From assembly GCA_964612735.1 (NCBI GenBank), contig CAZTEB010000036.1, forward strand, positions 1 to 9,744: DNA of 9,744 bases, in the 5' to 3' direction. The position numbers were made by a program, and so were the translations under genes. Source of the stretch: CAZTEB01 sp964612735. Its GTDB lineage: Bacteria; Patescibacteriota; Microgenomatia; UBA1400; PJMF01. This document shows positions 5,591 to 9,744 of this stretch, one piece after another. The notes under the pieces are model-generated. The model was not told the origin of the DNA, searched no databases, and was given only the letters and a program-made list of their open reading frames with translations. Positions within the stretch are counted from its first letter, which is position 1. Every line of letters starts with the position of its first letter.

Positions 5591-5821
5591 ATGGCTAAAA
5601 AGTCAAAAGTAGCAAAATCTAAGAAACTTCTAAAGGCGCGAAGTCGCCTGAAGTTATCTGGTCAGCAAAAAGCTAACCGCGTGTCGACTCGAGGAGTAAA
5701 CCGATGTACAATAACGGGCCGTCCTAAGGGATACATGAGGTACTTTGGGTTAAGCCGTCTTACATTCCGTGAGTTGGCTTCAAAGGGTGAGTTACCTGGC
5801 GTAGTAAAGGCAAGTAAGTAA
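5591..5821 (+). CDS. rpsN: 30S ribosomal protein S14 (uS14), zinc-less short form
   Basis: S14 helps build the 30S head near S3 and S10. The C-terminal half is clear: NRCTITGRPKGYMRYFGLSR (37-56), then FRELASKGELPGVVKAS. Zinc-type S14 proteins have Cys at four positions with spacing 3-13-3; here those positions are Cys39, Thr42, Ser55 and Thr58, so zinc cannot be held in the usual way. The pattern C-x-x-T-G-R-P and FGLSR is that of the zinc-free form, such as E. coli S14. At 76 residues, however, it is shorter than the 101-residue E. coli protein and longer than the 61-residue zinc form. The N-terminal part is Lys-rich and lacks the long helical extension. Its stop is 1 base from rpsH. Confidence 0.96.
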   Translation: MAKKSKVAKSKKLLKARSRLKLSGQQKANRVSTRGVNRCTITGRPKGYMRYFGLSRLTFRELASKGELPGVVKASK

Positions 5822-5822
5822 T

Positions 5823-6212
5823 ATGACAGATCCGATCGCAGACATGATTATTCGCATTAAGAATGCTCTGATGGCAGGGCATGATCGTGTAGTGGTTCCT
5901 CACTCCAAGATTAAAGAGTCTCTGGCTCAGATCTTGAAGGCTGAGGGATACATCAAAGATGTAGTAGTTGAGCCCACCAAGCCACAAGCCACAATCATTG
6001 TCGAGCTGAAGTATGTTGGTGAGCAGCCAGCAATCACTGATGTGAAACGCCTGTCTCGACCTGGTCGTAGACTCTATGCAGGTGCTAAAGATCTACCCCG
6101 AGTACTTAATGGATACGGCATCACAGTAGTGTCGACTAGCAAAGGTATTTTGACTGATGCTCAAGCCCGCAAAGAGAATGCTGGTGGTGAGCTATTGTGT
6201 CAAATTTGGTAA
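5823..6212 (+). CDS. rpsH: 30S ribosomal protein S8 (uS8)
   Basis: S8 is a primary binder of 16S rRNA helix 21 in the central domain and, in E. coli, the repressor of the spc operon. The 129 residues match the family. MTDPIADMIIRIKNA (1-15) is the universal N-terminus, followed by VPHSKIKESLAQILKAEGYI (25-44). KRLSRPGRRLYAG (75-87) corresponds to the RISKPG.R.Y block, and STSKGILTDAQARKENAGGELLCQIW (104-129, described for its layout) is the rRNA-binding C-terminus ending in the conserved Trp. The usual Cys-x-V-W end is Cys-Gln-Ile-Trp. It starts 1 base after rpsN (TAATATG). Confidence 0.98.
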   Translation: MTDPIADMIIRIKNALMAGHDRVVVPHSKIKESLAQILKAEGYIKDVVVEPTKPQATIIVELKYVGEQPAITDVKRLSRPGRRLYAGAKDLPRVLNGYGITVVSTSKGILTDAQARKENAGGELLCQIW

Positions 6213-6219
6213 TACAAGT

Positions 6220-6759
6220 ATGTCAAGAATTGGTAAAAAAGCTATTACGATCCCAAGTGGTGTCACCGTGACTATAGGTGATAGCGCTGTTGTGGTTAAA
6301 GGTCCTAAGGGTGAGTTGCAAACTATGCTTCAACCAGGGATCACCGTAGCTCAGGAATCCGAACAACTCGTGGTGGCTCGCAAAGATGATGAGCCAAGTA
6401 CCAAGGCTTTTCATGGTTTGGTACGAAGCTTGATAGAAAATACCGTAGTGGGTGTGACCGAAGGTTATAAAAAAACTTTGAAGCTGGTGGGTACGGGTTA
6501 TCGCGTAGCTGCCAAAGGTCAAGGGTTGTCACTTTCTGTCGGTTTTTCACATCAGGTTGATGTAGTGCCTCGAGATGGAGTTACGTTCTCAGTAGAGGGC
6601 AACGACACTATTCACATTGAGGGCATCGACAAGCAAGTGGTTGGTCAAGCTGCGGCTGATATCAGAGCTGTCAGACCACCAGAGCCTTATAAAGGCAAAG
6701 GCATCCGTTACAGCGATGAGGAAGTTAGCAAGAAGCCAGGTAAGGCAGTGACTAAGTAA
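6220..6759 (+). CDS. rplF: 50S ribosomal protein L6 (uL6)
   Basis: L6 lies near the sarcin-ricin loop and the factor-binding site, and is a late assembly protein. The start ATG 6220 gives MSRIGKKAITIPSGV, the canonical N-terminus; an upstream in-frame ATG at 6157 lies inside rpsH and was not used. The protein has 179 residues and two L6 repeats: VVVKGPKGEL (24-33) in the first, and KLVGTGYRVAAKG (88-100) leading into the second. The signature RPPEPYKGKGIRY (152-164) and the preceding DKQVVGQAAADIRAV are strongly conserved. The end (KKPGKAVTK) is basic. The gap from rpsH is 7 bases. Confidence 0.98.
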   Translation: MSRIGKKAITIPSGVTVTIGDSAVVVKGPKGELQTMLQPGITVAQESEQLVVARKDDEPSTKAFHGLVRSLIENTVVGVTEGYKKTLKLVGTGYRVAAKGQGLSLSVGFSHQVDVVPRDGVTFSVEGNDTIHIEGIDKQVVGQAAADIRAVRPPEPYKGKGIRYSDEEVSKKPGKAVTK

Positions 6760-6765
6760 GATAGT

Positions 6766-7131
6766 ATGAACGCAAAGAAACGACAGCAACTAGCGACCCA
6801 GCGTAAGAAGCGAGTTAGGGGTAAAGTGCGCGGCACAGCTCAGCGACCTCGTTTGAGTGTGTTTCGATCAAACAAGCACACGTACTTGCAAGTAATCGAT
6901 GATGACAAGGGTGTCACTATCGCTGCTAGTAACGATGCTATGTTGAGTAAGGGCAAAGCTGCTCTCAAGGGAACAAAGATAGAAAAAGCCACATTAATAG
7001 CTCAGTCATTGGTTGAGCAACTGAAGAAACAGAAGGTTGCCAAGCTAGCTTTCGACCGTGGTAGTTACCGTTATCACGGTAGGCTCCATGCGGTAGCTGA
7101 AGTTATACGAGCAGCAGGCATTCAAGTATAG
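6766..7131 (+). CDS. rplR: 50S ribosomal protein L18 (uL18)
   Basis: L18 binds 5S rRNA together with L5 and links it to the central protuberance. The 121 residues show RKKRVRGKVRGTAQRPRLSVFRSNKH (13-38 overall; the key part is RPRLSVFRSNKH at 27-38), YLQVIDDDKGVTIAASN (40-56), and the C-terminal block FDRGSYRYHGRLHAVAEV (96-113), where the family has FDRGGY.YHGRV.A.A. Ser replaces the second Gly. It ends in GIQV. The stop is TAG, one of only two TAG stops in the window. The overlap of that TAG with an AGGAG sequence puts a ribosome-binding site for rpsE at the end of this gene. Confidence 0.98.
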   Translation: MNAKKRQQLATQRKKRVRGKVRGTAQRPRLSVFRSNKHTYLQVIDDDKGVTIAASNDAMLSKGKAALKGTKIEKATLIAQSLVEQLKKQKVAKLAFDRGSYRYHGRLHAVAEVIRAAGIQV

Positions 7132-7134
7132 GAG
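7130..7134 (+). promoter_or_regulatory. Shine-Dalgarno-like AGGAG before rpsE
   Basis: AGGAG overlaps the rplR TAG stop and lies 3 bases before ATG 7138. The spacing is shorter than optimal, but this is one of the few purine-rich ribosome-binding sites in the operon. Confidence 0.45.
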
Positions 7135-7137
7135 TAT

Positions 7138-7818
7138 ATGGCACAACACAGATCACAATCACCAGAGCAACTTGAGTTTGAAGAAAAAGTCATTCAGATC
7201 TCCCGCGTCTCAAAAAAGACCAAGGGTGGTAATAAAATTGGCTTTTCGGTGTTGATGGTAGTTGGTGATAAGAAAGGTCAGGTTGGAGTTGGACTTGGTA
7301 AGGCTGGTGATGTGGTGACTGCTATTCGTAAAGGTATCAAGAAAGCTAAGAAGAAATTAATCACAGTGCCACTCGATGGTACTACCATCCCCTTCGCACT
7401 ACGAGTCAAAAAAGGCGCTGGTGTGGTGCTGCTCAAACCAGCCCCCAAAGGATCAGGTGTTATTGCCGGTGGTCCAGTTAGAGCCGTAGTAGAAGCTGCT
7501 GGCGTTCGCGACATCTCAGCTAAAATTCTGGGTACCCAAAACCAAGCTTCTAATGTTTACACAACTTTTGAAGCTCTGGCTCAGATTACTAGATTGGTAG
7601 AGCTCAAGGGCATTAAGCTCAGATCAATTGCTGACATTGAGGCTGAGGAGGCTGCCAAGCTTAAGGAGCTCCAAGAAAAAGCAAAGGCTACTAGTGATGA
7701 AGCTAAAAAGGCCGATGCTGCTACATCAAGTAAGAAAACTACCAAAAAGCAGCCTGCTAAAAAGGCTACTACAAAGAAGTCCGCAACCAAAAAAACAACA
7801 GCTAAGAAAGCCAAATAG
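7138..7818 (+). CDS. rpsE: 30S ribosomal protein S5 (uS5) with long basic tail
   Basis: S5 joins the 30S body and head near the mRNA entry and affects decoding accuracy. The N-terminal double-stranded-RNA-binding-like domain is clear: FEEKVIQISRVSKKTKGGN (14-32), VGDKKGQVGVGLGKA (42-56) and AIRKGIKKAKK (62-72). The second domain holds VLLKPAPKGSGVIAGGPVRA (97-116) and AKILGTQNQASNVYTTFEAL (128-147). The core ends about residue 164. Residues 166-226 first form a Glu/Ala/Lys-rich, probably helical stretch, then a Lys/Thr/Ala tail ending KKSATKKTTAKKAK, close in composition to the ends of L4 and L22. E. coli S5 has 167 residues, so about 60 are extra. The stop is TAG, and rplO follows after 8 bases with no room for rpmD. 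Confidence 0.97.
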   Translation: MAQHRSQSPEQLEFEEKVIQISRVSKKTKGGNKIGFSVLMVVGDKKGQVGVGLGKAGDVVTAIRKGIKKAKKKLITVPLDGTTIPFALRVKKGAGVVLLKPAPKGSGVIAGGPVRAVVEAAGVRDISAKILGTQNQASNVYTTFEALAQITRLVELKGIKLRSIADIEAEEAAKLKELQEKAKATSDEAKKADAATSSKKTTKKQPAKKATTKKSATKKTTAKKAK

Positions 7819-7826
7819 TTATACTC

Positions 7827-8264
7827 ATGTCATTGCTACACTCTCTCACCAGTATTACTCAGTCTAGCGCCAAGCGCGTTGGTCGTGGTTTTGGTTCGGG
7901 CAAGGGTGGTCACACTGCTGGTAGAGGCACCAAGGGTCAAAAGTCGAGAAACGGTGGCGGTACAGCACTTTGGTTCGAAGGTGGGCAGCTGCCATTGATC
8001 AAGCGAATGCCGATGTGGCGAGGCAAGGGTAGATTCAATGTAGTTCGCCCAACAGCTGAGATTACTCTTACTGATATCCAGAACATGTCGAGTGACAGTA
8101 TCTCCCTCGACACACTTAAGCTCGAAAAAGTCATCGATCATCGATTTAAGAAAGCTAAGGTTATTAACACTGGCACACTTTCTAAAAAGGTGACCCTGAA
8201 GGGACTTCGGGTCTCCAAAGGTGCTCGAGTAGCAATTGAAAAGGCTGGTGGTCAGATAGAGTAA
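7827..8264 (+). CDS. rplO: 50S ribosomal protein L15 (uL15)
   Basis: L15 is a late-binding large-subunit protein whose long N-terminal extension threads through 23S rRNA. The 145 residues are of family length. The Gly-rich N-terminal region RVGRGFGSGKGGHTAGRGTK (17-36) followed by GQKSRNGG is the L15 hallmark, and FEGGQLPLIKRMP (50-62) is the next conserved block. The C-terminal domain (KVINTGTLSKKVTLKGLRVSKGARVAIEKAGG) has the usual LK.KG...S..A...IE.AGG end. In most bacteria rpmD sits just before rplO; here rpsE is immediately upstream. A 44-base gap separates it from secY. Confidence 0.98.
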   Translation: MSLLHSLTSITQSSAKRVGRGFGSGKGGHTAGRGTKGQKSRNGGGTALWFEGGQLPLIKRMPMWRGKGRFNVVRPTAEITLTDIQNMSSDSISLDTLKLEKVIDHRFKKAKVINTGTLSKKVTLKGLRVSKGARVAIEKAGGQIE

Positions 8265-8277
8265 GGTGCGATATACT
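8249..8277 (+). promoter_or_regulatory. Candidate promoter for secY-adk
   Basis: TGGTCA (8249-8254, 4 of 6 bases of the -35 consensus) and TATACT (8272-8277, 5 of 6 of the -10 consensus) are 17 bases apart. They overlap the end of rplO and lie just before secY, so a transcript would have a leader of about 25 bases. A promoter here could set secY and adk expression apart from the ribosomal genes. Two such hexamers can occur by chance. Confidence 0.3.
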
Positions 8278-8308
8278 TGTTCTTTCTGGTACATCATACA
8301 TACACACC

Positions 8309-9592
8309 GTGGATAGCATCCTTAAACTCCTCAAGAAAATCGTTTCCACTCCTGAACTGCGCAATAAACTACTCTTTACGCTAGCAATCTTTGCAGTATA
8401 TCGGCTGCTAGCACACATCCCTGTTCCAGCAGTTGATTTAGCTAGTCTTAGGGCGTTGTTTGACTCAAATCAATTTTTGAGTTTTTTGAACATTTTCTCA
8501 GGTGGTACGCTTTCCAATTTTTCTGTGATGGCTGTGGGAATCAGTCCGTATATCACGGCATCAATTATTATGCAGTTGGGTGCGATGGTGTTCCCTTCTC
8601 TTAAGGAAATGCAGAAAGAGGGTGAGGCTGGTAAGGAACGAGTAAATCAGTACACCCGTTTATTGACTGTGCCGCTGGCGGTGGTGCAAAGCATCTCGGT
8701 TTTGGCATTGCTTAACTCGCAACAGCTTTTGACCGTCGTTGACCCTCTGAGCTTAATAGCTGTGATTATGAGTTTGGTCGCGGGAGCCATGGTGGTGATG
8801 TGGTTGGGTGAGTTGATCAGCCTCTATGGCTTGGGTAACGGTATCTCGATGATTCTATTTGCAGCTATTGTGAGTCAATTACCTACAGCGCTTATCCAAG
8901 CTATCTCAGTAGGCGCTGGTCAACAAGTGCTTGTTAATGTTGTCTTTTCTGTAGTCTTCATTGCTGTAATCAGTCTTATTGTGTTTATGAATGAAGCTAT
9001 TCGGAAGGTGCCTATTCAGTATGCCAAGCGAGTGCGTGGTAGCAGAAGCTATGGTGGTCAAACTACCCATCTTCCGATTAGGGTGAATGTAGCTGGTGTG
9101 ATGCCGATTATCTTCGCTGTCTCAATTATGCTAGCGCCAGCTTTTATCGGACGACTGTTGCTTTCATCTGGTAGGCAGGAGTTAGTTGATCTGGGCTTGC
9201 GACTGACGGTGTGGTTTTCTCAGACTTCACCCGTGTACATGACTGTGTATTTTGCCGTAGTGTTTGCATTCACATTTTTCTCTGCGATGATCTTCTTCAA
9301 TGCTGGTGACATCTCGGACGAGCTTAAGAAAAGTGGTGCATTTGTGCCAGGGATTAGACCTGGTTCTCCTACTAAAACTTTTTTGGAGTTTGTAGTGACT
9401 AGAATCACACTGGTGGGCGCTGTGTTTCTGGGCTTCATTGCAATTTTGCCTTCAATTGCGCAGGCGCTCACTGGAGTAGCATCACTGGCCATCGGTGGCA
9501 CAAGCGTTTTGATTGTGGTTTCGGTAGTACTAGAGTCTGCCAAGCAAGTAGAAAGTATGTTAGTCGGTCAAGACTACGAAAAGTATTTATAA
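8309..9592 (+). CDS. secY: Preprotein translocase subunit SecY
   Basis: SecY is the channel subunit of the SecYEG translocon in the cytoplasmic membrane, used with SecA or the ribosome. The 427 residues give ten hydrophobic segments, roughly 20-38, 73-92, 118-137, 148-168, 178-200, 206-228, 262-284, 309-330, 363-383 and 395-410. The plug region is NIFSGGTLSNFSVMAVGISPY (61-81; the plug centres on SGGTLSNFS). The cytoplasmic loop PIQYAKRVRGSRSYGGQTTHLP (235-256, containing the conserved Arg residues and YGGQ.THLP) and DISDELKKSGAFVPGIRPG (334-352) are typical SecY signatures. Family FNPGD is FNAGD here. The start is GTG 8309: no ATG occurs in a suitable place and the family N-terminus begins here. 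No clear Shine-Dalgarno sequence precedes it. It keeps the usual place between rplO and adk. Confidence 0.97.
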   Translation: MDSILKLLKKIVSTPELRNKLLFTLAIFAVYRLLAHIPVPAVDLASLRALFDSNQFLSFLNIFSGGTLSNFSVMAVGISPYITASIIMQLGAMVFPSLKEMQKEGEAGKERVNQYTRLLTVPLAVVQSISVLALLNSQQLLTVVDPLSLIAVIMSLVAGAMVVMWLGELISLYGLGNGISMILFAAIVSQLPTALIQAISVGAGQQVLVNVVFSVVFIAVISLIVFMNEAIRKVPIQYAKRVRGSRSYGGQTTHLPIRVNVAGVMPIIFAVSIMLAPAFIGRLLLSSGRQELVDLGLRLTVWFSQTSPVYMTVYFAVVFAFTFFSAMIFFNAGDISDELKKSGAFVPGIRPGSPTKTFLEFVVTRITLVGAVFLGFIAILPSIAQALTGVASLAIGGTSVLIVVSVVLESAKQVESMLVGQDYEKYL

Positions 9593-9594
9593 AC

Positions 9595-9600
9595 AAAGGA
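9595..9600 (+). promoter_or_regulatory. Shine-Dalgarno sequence of adk
   Basis: AAAGGA ends 4 bases before ATG 9605, in the 12-base gap after secY. It supports that ATG as the start. Confidence 0.55.
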
Positions 9601-9604
9601 CACC

Positions 9605-9744
9605 ATGAAAATAGTGTTAGTTGGTATCCAGGGTGCAGGAAAGTCGACACAAGGCAACCTGCTTTCTGAAAAGTTTGATATTCCGTATCTCTCATCAGGT
9701 CATGTCTTTAGAGAAATGGCTAAGGAGAAAACGAAGCTAGGTAG
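9605..9744 (+). CDS. adk: Adenylate kinase, N-terminal part (cut by window end)
   Basis: Adenylate kinase interconverts ATP, AMP and ADP in the cytoplasm. Only 46 codons are in the window. They show the N-terminal strand MKIVLVG, the phosphate-binding loop GIQGAGKSTQ (7-16), and the AMP-binding start YLSSGHVFREMAKEKTKLG (28-46), comparable to the family's IS.GD.LR....T.LG. Two points differ from typical bacterial Adk: the loop is usually GPPGAGKGTQ, and the Asp of TGD is His here. This could be a divergent Adk or a related nucleoside monophosphate kinase. Its place directly after secY, where adk normally lies, favours Adk. Confidence 0.88.
   Translation, partial: MKIVLVGIQGAGKSTQGNLLSEKFDIPYLSSGHVFREMAKEKTKLG

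Noticed and set aside
6157..6219. Earlier ATG for rplF
   Set aside because: It would add 21 residues inside rpsH. The family N-terminus MSRIGKK begins exactly at 6220.
3..9592. General use of genetic code 25 (UGA as Gly) in this organism
   Set aside because: Only one in-frame TGA occurs in more than 9 kb of coding sequence with hundreds of Gly codons. Lineages with this code use UGA much more often. A rare or local event fits better, though the single case is reported as a finding.
1..9744. Mobile elements, CRISPR arrays, tRNA or rRNA genes, or a novel accessory system
   Set aside because: Every stretch is occupied by conserved translation or secretion genes with gaps of at most 57 bases; no repeats, integrase-like genes or RNA genes were seen.

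Overview
This window is one continuous plus-strand ribosomal-protein operon: the fused S10 and spc clusters, running into secY and adk. It is almost entirely coding. The order is rplD (5' end missing), rplW, rplB, rpsS, rplV, rpsC, rplP, rpmC, rpsQ, rplN, rplX, rplE, rpsN, rpsH, rplF, rplR, rpsE, rplO, secY and the first 46 codons of adk. This is the standard bacterial order, except that rpmD (uL30) is absent between rpsE and rplO. I see no mobile element, CRISPR array, tRNA or rRNA. No accessory or defence system is present.

The organism is a bacterium, most likely a member of the Candidate Phyla Radiation (Patescibacteria). The missing rpmD, very short intergenic gaps, scarce Shine-Dalgarno sequences, Lys/Ala/Thr-rich C-terminal tails on several ribosomal proteins and divergent L2 and S14 motifs all fit that group. 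I cannot fix the phylum from this sequence. All complete genes end in TAA or TAG, apart from one in-frame TGA inside rplW.

Layout: 3-976 holds L4 and L23; 979-2656 holds L2, S19 and L22; 2672-3950 holds S3, L16 and L29; 3952-4629 holds S17 and L14. A 57-base spacer with an inverted repeat follows. Then 4687-8264 holds L24, L5, S14, S8, L6, L18, S5 and L15, and 8309-9744 holds SecY and adenylate kinase. Most genes are separated by 1 to 8 bases and probably rely on coupled termination and re-initiation. The products form parts of both ribosomal subunits, plus the membrane channel that docks to the ribosome and an enzyme that balances adenine nucleotides.

The points that deserve a second look are small lesions in otherwise conserved genes. 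L23 has an in-frame TGA, followed by 30 more codons that still read as the L23 C-terminus. S3 has a TAA where the family usually has Lys in its terminal WIYKGE motif. L16's conserved start position reads ATT instead of ATG. Around these sites, several residues that depart from the family pattern can each be explained by one change to T. That suggests base error, DNA damage or recent mutation at two hotspots, or rare recoding; sequencing reads and relatives would decide.
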